A stretch of DNA of 64,000 nt, taken from Lingula anatina. Taxonomy: Eukaryota > Brachiopoda > Lingulata > Lingulida > Lingulidae. A program made the position numbers and the translations under genes. The notes beneath the pieces were generated by a model. That model was not told where the DNA came from, made no database searches, and saw only the letters and a program-made list of their open reading frames with translations. Where the stretch lies: positions 972,210 to 1,036,209 of the forward strand of contig NW_019775469.1 in assembly GCF_001039355.2 (NCBI RefSeq). Reading direction: 5' to 3'. Position 1 is the first letter of the stretch, and each line of letters starts with the position of its first letter. Shown here one piece after another: positions 22,900 to 35,600 of this stretch.

Positions 22900-24088
22900 A
22901 ACATATTCAGCACACCGATTGCCTTGAGTATCAGTAGCTTACGATTCAATGAATATACACGTATGAAGTCTACCGAATGGGACTTATTTTGCTGTCAGAC
23001 CAAAATGTGAATATTTTACTCTGCTATATGGACATGGCCATCTTGAAATCTTAAGACTCTCAGATTTAGAAGAACAGATTAATTTCACTTGGAAGTGTCC
23101 ATGGTTTTTCAACTGAGCGCCACGGTGTTGAAACTGTTTTGTTCTGAAAGCTATGATAATAGTGAAATTAAAATAATGCGAATGCTGTTGATTTAAAACG
23201 TACAGTATAATGTAATTCCTACTCGTTACTTTTATAATGACGACCATGTTATTATATAATTAATTTCAAGTTAATAAAGTACAACTGTATGTATTCGGAC
23301 CTCTGACTTATTTTCAAAATTTTGTTGTAAGGCAAAATGTGCGTATTCGGTCTCCTCCTTTTCCAAGCACATCGGCGGCTAGAGGACCCTGGCTAATTTT
23401 TTTTTTTTTTTTACCATATTATACTTCTGTTAGTCAATGATATGTTACAGCTTTTTGCCAATATCCTCCTCTCCCTCCACCAACCCTCGTCGCTATTTTT
23501 TTCCTGTTTGCTTCACCCCTCATTTAAATATGCTTCCTGCGCGCCTATCCGATACCAACACTTCATAACTTTACAACATACATTTTATCAGGCGTGTTAT
23601 TATAATTATTATCATTATTATTTTTGTAATCCAAAAAGGTACCTTTTTACCCCCTCATTTGATCCACTTTGAATTTTTTAAAATCAAAATTGTGATCAGG
23701 ATAATGCTTTTTATTTCAAAAGGGGGATTCTCTCAAGCCCTTAACTCCCCTCTTCCCCCTGCCTACGGGCCTGTTTATTTCTTATGAAACTGCATGGCAC
23801 AAGGGGATTGAACTCCCCAGCTGGAAGTTAGTTCAGCAAAATAGATAATTCTAGCATTATTCTATTGAACACATACTGCACTTGAAATAATATGTGCACC
23901 AAGTACACACAGATGGTTTCATTGGACCAAACGTGCCCATAAAATATAGCAGAAGCGCTGAGATTTATCTAAATTGCTACCCCCCAAAAAGAGTCTGCTT
24001 CCTCACTCGATACCCAATCCTTTTTAGTAACGACGTCAAAACGACCCCACCTGTGACTTAGGCATATACATGTATTTATAAATTACTC
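22900..24088. other. No gene; repeat fragment at right end
   Basis: Contains a T run at 23,398-23,412 and pyrimidine-rich stretches. The last ~90 bp before 24,089 resemble the 4.4-9.6 kb complex repeat and run continuously into the left arm of the inverted repeat. No supported open frame. Confidence 0.5.
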
Positions 24089-25030
24089 TCTGTCTGACAC
24101 CCTTTATCATATACTGAAAAACATAGTATTCTAAAGCATGAAATTTGAAAGGAAATAGTGTTTGTGTAAACTTTGTGGTAATAATGCAGTTTTAACCATT
24201 CAAATGAAAACTCTTACGATTTAGTTTCGATCTTTTCGTGATTTTGCATTTGTATTATATAATGTATCATTCATCCAATGTATAAACAAAAATGGAGGTC
24301 TTACAGTTTGTTCATTATGCATCTTTGTCTTTTTCAAAATCCAGGATTGTGTGACAAAATAAAAACAATGATCACAGCGAATTTTCAATAGTGATAAACC
24401 GTTTCTTAACTTTAACAAAATGTTTAATTTACATGTAAACAAACCAATTTGCGGAAGATAACTGACCAACATAACTTCCCTCGTCATTCAAAACTTTTAT
24501 TACCAGTGTATATATATAAGTAGTTCCGTAACATGCTTTGGGATGTTTTACCTGTTTCTTGTACTCTAACAAGTAGAGTAGTACATGTTACGGAACTACT
24601 TATATATATACACTGGTAATAAAAGTTTTGAATGACGAGGGAAGTTATGTTGGTCAGTTATCTTCCGCAAATTGGTTTGTTTACATGTAAATTAAACATT
24701 TTGTTAAAGTTAAGAAACGGTTTATCACTATTGAAAATTCGCTGTGATCATTGTTTTTATTTTGTCACACAATCCTGGATTTTGAAAAAGACAAAGATGC
24801 ATAATGAACAAACTGTAAGACCTCCATTTTTGTTTATACATTGGATGAATGATACATTATATAATACAAATGCAAAATCACGAAAAGATCGAAACTAAAT
24901 CGTAAGAGTTTTCATTTGAATGGTTAAAACTGCATTATTACCACAAAGTTTACACAAACACTATTTCCTTTCAAATTTCATGCTTTAGAATACTATGTTT
25001 TTCAGTATATGATAAAGGGTGTCAGACAGA
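24089..25030. repeat. Perfect 447-bp inverted repeat with 48-bp spacer
   Basis: 24,089-24,535 and 24,584-25,030 are reverse complements, with no difference found where I compared them base by base and with identical 88-residue open frames on opposite strands. The spacer is not palindromic. The arm is a diverged copy of the complex repeat seen at 4.4-9.6 kb, and the left arm continues into more of it. The right arm stops abruptly at 25,030, where EF-hand exon sequence begins. The 88-residue frames are repeat-derived and have no recognised domain. Confidence 0.95.
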
Positions 25031-27056
25031 CCGTTCGCGTCGCCACCCGCAGCGTCAGTCAGGTCGAAGAGTGCCTTCGCAGCTTCTGGGGAGGACCCTG
25101 TCTTGGTAACCCAATTAGTGACAAACTCATTCTCTGACACACTGCCATCACCTGGAACAAATATAAAGGTTAGCAAATTTGCAAAGGGCATTTCATGGAG
25201 AAAAGTACGCCAAAGGTCAAATTCACGACCACAAGATTGCCAGTGTATGATTTCCTATCCACGTTTAATATTAACTATGGGTATATCTCTGCTAATTTTG
25301 GAGTAGTTCACATTTAATTTTGGAACCTTAACACCATCGTGCATTGGGTTGTAATTTTTGAAATAGAGCATAGAATAGTATAGAAAACAAAAAAGGCCAA
25401 AATGTCCAGTTTTGTGCTTGACAAGCTCTACAAAATGAAACAAACAAGTAACAGTTCTTGAGTAAGAGAGAGTTTTCCATTTTGGCATTTAATGGCCGCT
25501 TCCACCGTGGAAATGCACCGATTGACCACAATCTCATGAAGATAAAAGGAGACCCCAAGTGTAACTTCTCACCATAATAAAAAAGCATAGGTCTATTTAG
25601 TTTCTAAAAATCGACACAAATATATTTTTCATAAATAATTATTTTTCTACAAAATATTGGCCCATTCGACCTTAAAATATAGGTCAAAGGAAAAATCTAA
25701 GGTCATATTTGAAATCTCCACAAATGACTTTCGGTCAGACTTCTATAGTAACTTGACTTTCCCATATTCCCTTTGGTTTTGGGGGATATTTAGCATTTGA
25801 TTTTCAAAAATTTTGACAAGGTTGCATTATATATTGCGACGAGCGTCACGCCTATGCAAATGCACCGACAGAGTCCCAAATCAAAGGGTTCAGGATTATA
25901 TGTGACCTAATTTCAAGAGATGAGGACACAGGTCCCTGTTGTCTAGGAAGAAATGCGGTAACGGTGACTTGTATCCGCCGACATGACGCTGAGCCAGCGG
26001 AGCTCACGGAGCCGGTGTAACGTGACAGAGAGTCCCCCCTAATATAGCGTCCGCTTCCCAATCATTTGCAATTGTACAGGCAAGTCTCGCCTTAGATTTT
26101 GACCCACTTAGGTCAGGCTAGCCCTAACCATTAGGCTCTATAACTAAATGGAGGGCGAACTTTCTGGTACGCGGACCCTCAGTTGCGTTAAACGGGACAA
26201 AACGGGTCGGAACTGACAAACTAGAGGCCGATCTCTCTTCAAAATAATACTTGTAAAATCATTTCTTCATGTATTGTTTGATTTTAACGGCAACGTGCTT
26301 TCAATTGAAAAAATCACGGATGCATATAAGATACGCTTCCCGTTACTTAGAAGGAGCAGGTATTCCAAGACCATGTTGAAAATGAAGAGAACTGGTGAAA
26401 CGTTTGCTGCTCATGTATTGAATCTTTACCATTATTTTGGATTTTGTCATTTCAACAGAAAATGCGGTTGTGCAGAGAGACAGAAACAACTGCCTACCGT
26501 CGTCATCAAATGAAAGGAACACGGCCATCAGTTCGGCCTTTTGGATGGAGTCGTCCTTGTTGGCATCCACCAAGCTAAACAGCTGGTCGATCCTGTCCTG
26601 GCAAAGAGCAAACCTGAAGATAGAAAAAGAATATTTTACTAATCAGTATCAAAATAATCTACGAAAGCTTAAGCTAAACATACACCCCATTTCCATAGAT
26701 TTTTAGATCGATCTATCCCTGTGGGGAGTCTCACTAGATTGCTGTCAGCTTGGCCGGCTTAAGCGTCTGTCCCGCCTACTAAAAGCTGTAAGGGGGTAAT
26801 TAACTATGCTGCCCGCTCGGCTGACTGCAATTTAGCGTGAACCCCCAGGGAGTTAGGTCGATCTAAAACTTAATCTTTAGATTGATCTAAATCTCTGGGA
26901 AAGCACCCATAGGCGTGGACCTAGCTGCTCCTATTTCAACGTATTTTTGAGCATGTCAAACTGATTTTTTAAAAAGAATACAGATAAATTAAACCACGAA
27001 AAATCAGAAAAAATATCACCCTACCCTATAAGTCCTAAGAATACCAAAAACTTCAT
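25030..27056 (-). pseudogene. Truncated secreted EF-hand gene (copy A)
   Basis: Three coding exons are present: signal exon 27,025-27,056, EF1 exon 26,498-26,613, and an EF2-EF3 exon that starts at 25,151 and is cut at 25,030. The encoded part (signal MKFLVFLGLIGFALCQ, EF1 loop DANKDDSIQKAE, EF2 loop DDDGDGSVSENE) is intact and nearly identical to copy B at 31.5-37.2 kb. The cut falls inside the EF3 loop at the right edge of the inverted repeat. Read through, the frame adds LSDTLYHILKNIVF and stops. EF4 to EF8 and the tail exon are absent from the window for this copy. Promoter, splice sites and start are conserved, so a short transcript is possible. An assembly misjoin at the inverted repeat is a real alternative. 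Confidence 0.8.
26683..26909. mobile_element. 227-bp MITE inserted in an intron of copy A
   Basis: Ends of the CACCCCATTTCCAxAGATTT-AGATCGATC type in inverted orientation, flanked by TA at 26,681-26,682 and 26,910-26,911. Copy B lacks it: its intron reads straight through with a single TA. The insertion therefore postdates the A/B duplication. Confidence 0.85.
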
Positions 27057-27544
27057 ATTTTTGTATTTACTGAAATGAAACATATATGATTTACATATTA
27101 TTAAATATACGTACAAATTCGGGTTTGAAAATAAAGTATCTTACATATCTTCATTTAAAGCATGCATAAATATAAAACTATATTACATGTAACAATATGT
27201 GAATGCAAAATATACCTGGTGTTAAGAAAAACGCTCCGATTTTAATTTTTCACATTGTGTATAGAATATTATTTAGCAAAATCTAATGCATTACATCTTA
27301 ATGATATTGCAACTTGGTCATAAAAGATTCGTCTTATTAGTTTTCGTAAAGCCGATGTAGCAACCAGTACAAAAGTACTCAGTGCCGAAGTAAAGGATTA
27401 CGATCGGTCCGGAAAACCCTACAACAAGAAACTTTGATAAACACCCATACAACTGAATGAACAGGTTCCACAATGCAATCACTCTAATTTAACTTCAACT
27501 TCCTGCGTTAAAGTAAAAACTGTATAAAAATATAAATAACTTAC

Positions 27545-27623
27545 TTGGATCCTGCACCAATAACGAACGACACAAAAACTTAGTCAACTGACCCATTTAC
27601 CTAGGACACGAGCTTTTATATAA
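27545..27623 (-). promoter_or_regulatory. TATA box and non-coding first exon, copy A
   Basis: TATATAAAA on the minus strand at 27,614-27,622. The first exon should start about 30 bases downstream (near 27,585) and ends GATCCAA|GTAAGT at 27,545. The block is shared with copies B and C. Upstream at about 27,660 lies ATGCAAAT, an octamer-like POU site, also present in copy C and altered in copy B. Confidence 0.7.
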
Positions 27624-28077
27624 CAGATCGTGGTCTGGAGTCATTACGTGTCACGCCTTATGCAAATTATCTTCACACGTTAAAAAACGTACTGTGACGT
27701 TCTCACGGTCAAAAAGTAGTCTCAAGGACGGTGAACAGACGAAGCCAAACCCTGGGCTGGGGGCAATTGCACATCACGACCGGCATACCATGCGATAATC
27801 ACGTTTTATTGGCATATTGTTTGAGTTTTGCTTGTTAAAGGTTGAATGTCAATTGCACTTATCCCGTGTCTATTAGCCTTATTTGTTTCCCGTATTGGTT
27901 TTGGATTACACCAACCCTCTGTAGAGCCGCATTATGCCACCAAATAAAAGACGAAAACGCACCGCACAATTTTATTTCAGTTCGCTTGATCAATATCACG
28001 CCCATCAGACAAATTTATGATGAGAAAGGCCCTTTGGAAATACAGTGGGGTTTTTGATCTAATTTTTTGTAATGTTA

Positions 28078-28291
28078 GACCCCATTTCCAGAGATTAGAT
28101 CGATCTACTTTAGATCGACCTAACTCCCTGGGGGTTCACGCTAAATAGCTGTCAGCCGGGCGGACACGAAAGTTAATTACCCCCTTACAGCTTGTAGTAG
28201 GCGGGACGGACATTTAAGCCGGATTATCTGACAGTAATTTAGTGAGACTCCCCGCGGGGATAGATCGATCTAAAAGCTCTGGGAATACAGC
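28078..28291. mobile_element. MITE of the same family, second copy
   Basis: Inverted CCCATTTCCAGAGAT...ATCGATCT ends and the same interior (CTCCCTGGGGGTTCACGC, TTACCCCCTTACAGCTT), in opposite orientation to 26,683-26,909. Boundaries are approximate because the matching region near copy C carries a different insertion. Confidence 0.75.
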
Positions 28292-28455
28292 CTCATATAT
28301 AAAAATATAATTTTTAATATTAAGTTGAAGATACTGGTTTTGAGATTTATTCTGTCGTGTTCATTTAGTTTTTGGAATGAAGAATAATTGAGTTTTCCCC
28401 TTGAAGGTTATGGTGAGAAAGTTAACTCGACATATCATTAGACAGTGTTGATTTA

Positions 28456-28681
28456 GGGTGTATTTCCAGAGATTTAGATCGATCCAGGGATTAAAATTTA
28501 GATCGACCTAACTCCCTGGGGGTTCACGCTAAATTGCAATCAGACGAGCGCGCACCATAGTTAATTACCCCCTTACAGCTTTTAGTAGGCGGGACAGACG
28601 CTCAAGCCGGCCAAGCTGACAGTAATCTAGTGAGACTCCCCACAGGGATAGATCGATCTAAAAATCTATGGAAATGGGGTG
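28456..28681. mobile_element. MITE of the same family, third copy
   Basis: 226 bp bounded by GGGTGTATTTCCAGAG and CTATGGAAATGGGGTG, flanked by TTA at 28,453-28,455 and 28,682-28,684. The homologous upstream region of copy C (near 46,320) has the uninterrupted site with one TTA, so the empty site confirms the ends and a TA-containing target. Confidence 0.85.
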
Positions 28682-28689
28682 TTAGTTTC

Positions 28690-29860
28690 GGGAATGACTA
28701 TTAATAATGACTTTCATATTTGGGCATGATTGCACGGGCACATAAATTTTTTCATTAGATTCTATTTTCTTCTTCTTGATAAGCAACATCGGGTAGGCGT
28801 TAAGAAAGAACTGAAAGGACAAAAAACTGAAAAATCAATATGAGTACCTCAGTATTTTTACATATTTTGATTATGAGGCGTATGCACAGTATTTACTGTA
28901 TTTAATAAACTTTGTAAGCATTTGTGTGCCTTTCACTTTACACTAGTCAATAATTTTTATGTTGCCATGACTTACAATGAAAAATAAACTAGAACGTAAC
29001 ACCCTGAACACCCTGCCCGGCTTACGCGGCAAAGGCTTCTTGTGCTCCGTAGATACGGATCAGCAGACCTACATGTATCGGCCTGTATCGGCCTCAGCGC
29101 ACGGCGAAGAGAGACCGTAACACTTTCCGCAAAAATGATTCTGGCTTCTCAGAATCGTTTTTAAAAAACGACACTAGTTTCTGGTTGCCAGAATCGTTTT
29201 TCGTTTTTAAAAAATTCCATAAATTAAAAATTAACCTTCAAACTATAAAGGGAGGCCCCGGGGGCCCCCTTCCGCCTCCCCACCCTCACCCTTATTCCCC
29301 CACCCCCAACCCCACCTAAACCTCATTCCTGTGACTGGTAGAGGCGGTCAACCTCAGTGCACGGCAAGGAGAGACCGTAACATTCGCCTCAAAACTGATA
29401 ATATTTAAACATTCATACATACTGATGGTTAAATAGCCTTATCTGAAAAAAGCGATGTTATGTGACATGAAAAAAAAGGTGCGTTACAAAAAGAAGACTA
29501 TATTGCCGTGGTATACATTTAGTATGTTTGATGGAGATGGCGTTTGGCGACAGTAACGAAAGTTTAATTTTTGTTATTAAAATTATTTTTCTTCTGGCAC
29601 TGGTTCACAGAATACTGACGATTTCGGCTAATAAGTTGGTCATTAAGTGCACGTCTTTTGAAGTCACTGAACAGACTTAATTTCCTTTTTCTTACGGCAC
29701 CAAGGTCTGGAACATCAATTGGACCTAGTTACTGAGATTGGCCGTAAGCATTATGTATTGAATATCAAATACGTGAAGTATTATAAATATATCTATATGC
29801 AACTTATATATATCTTATGATTACTGATTATCTATATTTAACCAGATAATTATTGTTATA
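28690..29860. other. No gene; copy A upstream flank and copy B downstream flank
   Basis: 28,690-28,990 matches 46,320-46,405 plus 49,115-49,340 upstream of copy C. A pair of GATTCTGGC/CAGAATCG hairpin-like words lies at 29,140-29,210 and a C-rich low-complexity patch at 29,250-29,320. GAGAGACCGTAAC recurs at 29,109 and 29,370. From about 29,745 the sequence matches the downstream flank of copy C (from 37,620). Confidence 0.6.
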
Positions 29861-30337
29861 CAGTGCCGCCGGAATCTCCCCTTACTTACCCTCCGGGTCG
29901 CTGCGGGTTGTACGGCCGGCCTGGCTCGGTAACTATGGAAATACCATTGTCATCCATACGCTGTTTGGTTTCTGTTAACAATAGTTCCATACCCTGCCCG
30001 TCGGGCANCTTTTGTTGATCGTGACTTATTATCATCAAATAAAATTGTTATACAGGGTACGTGTTTTAAAACTAAGCCTGATTTGTTCTTCAGAGTTTTG
30101 TTCTAATATTTGACTTGCCTTTACTCGAGTCTTCTGTTGCAGTTGACACATAACCCGGTATTGTTTGCTCGTGTCGATAGCAATCTCTTTGCATCAGCTA
30201 TAATAGAAACTTTAAGTGAGGCAATTAAGAAGGGGCAGACCGTGTTCGTTGAACCGACTAATTTGGGTGTCCGATAAGGATTTCTTGGGGATTCCCCTAC
30301 CCTGTAATTATCATACGGCCTCTATTGTTCGACCATA
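29861..30337. mobile_element. ~477-bp insertion relative to the copy C flank
   Basis: The flanks on both sides align to contiguous sequence near 37,735 downstream of copy C, so this block is an insertion here or a deletion there. It is GC-richer than its surroundings and contains one undetermined base near 30,008. I see no terminal repeats and no gene. Confidence 0.5.
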
Positions 30338-30476
30338 TGTATGAACAGTATGATGACATGAAACTTATGATATAGACATCAAGGGAGATTCTCACATTTT
30401 GTGACTTGATTATTTCTCAGTATAATTTTATACATTCGTGGATTGAACTTCATATAAACAAATGTTTCTCTTATAG

Positions 30477-30619
30477 TCGTCACAAAGGAGCGCTACAGTG
30501 TGGATAAATCTGAAAATGAACAAGTTCTTCATCACGAACGATGCGCTGGTCGCAACGTTGTGTTGACTGCTGCTCACTGGACAGGGAGTGATCGACCCTA
30601 TTGTATCACGTACCTGTAG
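30477..30619 (+). pseudogene. Possible trypsin-like exon remnant (VVLTAAHW)
   Basis: After an acceptor-like CTCTTATAG an open frame of about 47 codons contains ERCAGRNVVLTAAHWTGSDR, resembling the LTAAHC block around the catalytic histidine of trypsin-family proteases, and then stops. The homologous DNA at 37,887-38,025 keeps VVFTAAYW, with Tyr in place of His and a shifted frame. No Asp or Ser block occurs nearby. The match is short, so coincidence is possible. Confidence 0.25.
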
Positions 30620-31542
30620 TGCATTCCTACTATATCAAAAATGACAACCAAAAGAAGGAAACCGTATAAGAAAATGTGTCAGAGCCATAATAAGAGAGTA
30701 ACAGATTAAATATCCGCGCGGCCGAAAACAAACAAAAAGTACCTCTACTCTTGCACCACACATTAAAAAGTCTAAATGCCAATACGAAATATATCCACGA
30801 ACATTCCTGATTTTTCCAAAAAGTTATTAATTTATCTTCCTTTGAGTTATATTTTTGGTTTCAAGTCCAATGTGTTTCTATTTTATGTGTAAGTTAATTA
30901 TATAGAATTTATTTGCTTAGTTATATTTTTGGTACGACTCTGGAGTGCTTAAGAAGGATTATTTAGTGGTATATTTTAATTTTGAATATGCCTAGGGACA
31001 GGCATATCGTCCCCGGGAGATAATGTAATGTTAGTCATTGAAAGCCACGAGTTAATAAGGTGCGGGGAGTGTTTTGAAGAGTAACTGGTTTGATGTAAAC
31101 AAATGTAATGTAAACGGTGGAATGCCATGTAGGAGGTTGAAGGGGGAGGAAGAAAATGTAGATAGAAGAAAACGTAGTTAGGAAGTGACAATAAAGAATA
31201 TGAAGGAACATGAAGGTGGTTTAATTCTTACCTTGCGTAATCAGTAAGATTTAAGCCAATACCATCGTGACATATGTTTCTTTTCCTTTATGTTTGCATA
31301 AATATATCTACTAGTATCTTGTAATTGTAACGGTCTGATAATTCAAAACAAAAAGTGCAATGCAAACTGTCACTTTCTTTCCCTCTGTATTTTATTTTCA
31401 CGAAATCCAAGATAAAAAGTCAGAAATTGGAAGAACACTTCGGAAACACTTAAGTCCGTAATTTTGTAAGGGAAGTAAAACAACCACGAAATCTCCACAT
31501 GTCCTTCTTCAGCACTGTTACAAACCATGTACAAAGGTTCAC
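30620..31542. other. 3' flank of EF-hand copy B
   Basis: No other gene. A perfect small hairpin word TATGCCT...AGGCATA near 30,986-31,006 is shared with the copy C flank. The best minus-strand polyadenylation signal for copy B is AATAAA (plus-strand TTTATT) at 31,391-31,396, about 150 bases past the stop and conserved in copy C. Confidence 0.55.
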
Positions 31543-32659
31543 TCAACCAAGAATGGCAGGATTCTCTCTAACGATCTGGAATGTATAAAATACCACAACG
31601 TTACAACTAAAAACATATAAAGTAATTCTTCGCCCTCTCTTGTCTCTTTTCCCCATCTTCGGTGAAAATATAACCTCATTGAGAACGGCAACACGGATGG
31701 CAATGATCTGACTGAAAGAGTATGTAATACCAGAAACATTTCTACCATTTGAAAACATGGGTAAATAATACAGTTACTGTTTATCCATACAACTGTCATA
31801 ATATCACTCGTAAATGTCTACGACGGCGGAGGTCAATTATACCAGATGAGGGTCGCATAAATCACCGAAGTCACCTCACCCGAAGGCAATAATTGTATTA
31901 AAGTTACCTTTAACCAGGCTGCAGCAAATTCCTCAAAGGGGACTTGGCCGTCGCCTAGAAATAAAAATAGAAAGTTTTTTTGAAAAAGAATTCAGAAATC
32001 AGATTTTCAATCTGGAAAATACTGCTGACTTGATCTTGAGCACGTCCATCCGCGATACTTCTGTTTCCTTATCTGTTCTCTGTTTATTTTTTATATCCTT
32101 CAAAACGCACACACAGCATTAGAGCAATTAAAGTAAGGTTAACATTAATTAAGTAAATTGTTTGATTCATTTTCTTAGGTTCTTAAATGCATATTACTTA
32201 CACGCACAGCTTATATGAAACAAAAAATAGACACATAAACAGTCCCCAAAGTGACATTCACCTGAATATAATTACTTATCCAGTTAATTCTGAGAAATAT
32301 TTGAAGTCATAAAAAGGAACTGTCAGAAAATGAATCTCATAACATAATAAGAGCTATTACCGTTGGCATCATACTGATTACAGATACGTTGCATATCTTC
32401 GCGGGTAATTTTACCGTCCTCACCAGCGGCAGCCGCAAATACCTGGGCACCATTTGTACCTGGCCAGTGAGCTAAGAACTCGGTCTGGGTGACCTCACCG
32501 TCCTCTGAAACACAGTGGTGAATCAAGAATGAAAATCATATCTGGGATGGAGCCAGCAAACTCCAGTGGTGTTACTACTAAATATAGCTCCTATGGCACT
32601 GGAATTGTTGTTAAGGACATCCCCCCCCCCCAAAAAAAAAAAAAAAAAAATTTATATAN

Positions 32660-32691
<32 letters not shown>

Positions 32692-35600
32692 GATGAAAGA
32701 AGGTTATTGCCCCCCTCCCCCGTTCACACAAGTTCTATTGACTTGTTCTAATAGATGCCCGAGGGCTCAGACAGACACGAATTTTCCGTCATATCACAGA
32801 GGATTGGGTTTAACAGCTTGTAGACATTGAATGGCAATTACTGTTAGTCGTTGCCTTGGCCGCTATACTATGCTTGATTACAAATTAACACATGAAGCCA
32901 ATGTTTTACACACCACATGTTCATTTTTTAGATTATTCAAAATATTCAGCACTATGCCAGTACTTACTGTTGTCGTCAAACATTGTCAGGAGTTGGAGAC
33001 ATTCGCCCCGAGTCATGATACCATTGTTGTTTTTGTCCACCAATTTGAACAGTTGCTGTATTCTCGCCTGTACTTGAGTCCTGTGAAATGAAGAATTGTT
33101 CTTCAAAAGATCTGTCGCAAACGCGCTGTTACACTGGGCTTGCAATCGCTTGGAGGACGAATTTTCGCCCACTTCGAAGTAAGGGGGCTAAACAATATTT
33201 ATGTCAATAAAAATTATAATATTGCGGTCATGTTCTTTTTTCGTGCAGGTCCTGGGCCTAATTTCATACAAGCCAAGTGTAAACTTCAAAGAAAAAAATC
33301 AGTCGCGAGGGATAGACTAGCAGTCTAGCACAGATAAAGGTTGTGGGACGAGGCAAAAAGTGCACCTCAAATTTTTACTGGTAATTACTATAAAAAACAA
33401 CTGGACAAATGAAAACTGGACTTTATGGAGACTAAGACATGCACAGGATCAGTTTATTATTATTTTTTTAAAAAAATTCTATCAATGTTATACTATATAA
33501 AGAAAGGTGCTCTTCATAGCATGCATACATGTATCTAATGAGATTCTACTAAAAATTCCAAAGGCATAAAGTATGTACTTACGAGGTAGCAGCGAAAGAC
33601 CCGGTGATCTGAAATTAAAGGAAATTCCATCAGTTTTGATATAGGCCTACATATATGTTTCTAAGATATCTAGATAATAACTCAAATATGTTTGTTAAGA
33701 AAAAAAAATCAATTCTAGATTTAAAAAAAGCAGCCTTATTTGCACACAGAAAAGCTTATAGGTAGAATAGCCTTATTTCTTACAGTGCAAAAATACAATT
33801 ACTATAAAATTTATAAAATCAATTTAAAAGTCGATTAATCAAAAAATTTCCTGAATTGGTATGACTTCAATTCTTTTTTAAAATGCTTGGTAGACTGAAT
33901 TGATCGGATTTTCAAATTTCAATAATCGATATTGGTTTCCAATATCTGCAGAATTTGCAAGGATAAAGTGTCATTCTTATGGACAAATTTGGTGAAAGAA
34001 AGTTGGAAATATTGAATTTCATTGAAATTTAGATGAAAAAAGAAGTCGTTTTTATTGACCGTAAAAGGGGACGGTTGAATGGTTAAATGGCATTTGTTCA
34101 GATTTAGAAATAATTATAAAGTAGTCCTTTTATAGATCATAATTTTCTGGGGGTGGAAAGGTCATTTAACTGTACTTGGATGATAAAAGCAACTGTGGGT
34201 TCAACAAATGGCTTTAACAGTTCTTTTTTCACCGCGGCTAACATATCATAACAAGCTGTTATCAGAAAGATGTAAGCAACCGTACACAGACACCCTACAA
34301 ATAGCGAACCACATGCCTGTACAACCGTGAACAAATTGCTAACAAACGATAGCCCCTGTTAAAACTTGTTAATACAGCTTGGAGAGCAGTGATTCTTCTC
34401 CCTCGGAAAATCTACACTGCATTTATGTCAAGATAATTTTACCTCGGTCCATTTGGCTCTAAACTCGGCCTTAGAAACTTCGCCGCTTCCTAGATAGAAA
34501 AAAATACCACTGTGTTGAAATAAAGAAGTAAAAAAATAATACATAAACATGAGCACGCTGCTCATATTTTTGGTCGCACAAAGAGGCACACGGCTGTCAC
34601 AAAGGTCGCACCTTTTTGTAAAGGGGGATCTGAGCAGGCGGACAGATTGACAACAACTAAGTCATGTCGAAAAGAAGATAATAAAGCAGCAATGGTAATA
34701 TAATATAGCAACATTTTCTTGCAAGGTATATAGCTGGGCATGCTCGTATACAATACGTTTAATCATTATTATTATAACTGTTGTTCTTGTTGTTGTTATC
34801 CAGTCCTATTATCAAATCTCGTATTCCAAAATGATGTAATTTTAATTTTCCATAACTGAACTTACCATCAGCATCAAAAGCGACAAAGACCGCGTCCACG
34901 TCATTGGGCGTAATTGCACCGTTCGCGTCGCCACCCGCAGCGTCAGTCAGGTCGAAGAGTGCCTTCGCAGCTTCTGGGGAGGACCCTGTACTGGCAACCC
35001 AATTAGTGACAAACTCATTCTCCGACACACTGCCATCACCTGGAACAAATATAAAGGCTAGCTAATTTGCAAAGGGCATTTCATGGAGAAAAGTACGCCA
35101 AAGGTCAAATTCACGACCACAAGATTGCCAGTGTATGATTTCCTATCCACGTTTAATATTAACTATGGGTATATCTCTGCTAATTGTGGAGTACTTCACA
35201 TTTAATTTTGGAACCTTAACACCATCGTGCATTTGGGTTGTAATTTTTTAAATAGAGCATAGAATAGTATAGAAAACAAAAAAGGCCAAAATGTCCAGTT
35301 TTGTGCTTGACAAGCTCTACAAAATGAAACAAACAAGTAACAGTTCTTGAGAAAAAGAGAGTTTTCCACTTTGGCATTGAATGGCCGCTTCCACCGTGGA
35401 AATGCACCGATTGACCACAATCTCATGAAGATAAAAGGAGACCCCAAGTGTAACTTCTCACCATAATAAAAAGCATAGGTCTATTCAGTCTCTAAAAATC
35501 GACACAAATATATTTTTCATAAATAATTATTTTTTTACAAAATATTGGCCCATTCGACCTTAAAATATAGGTCAAAGGTAAAATCTAAGGTCATATTTGA

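Noticed and set aside
24221-24898. Two identical 88-codon frames on opposite strands
   Set aside because: Identity is explained by the perfect inverted repeat; the sequence is a copy of a non-coding complex repeat.
1238-27056. The 1.2-1.8 kb remnant as the missing 3' half of copy A
   Set aside because: Same strand and order, but the remnant is far more diverged from B and C than copy A is, so it is an older duplicate.
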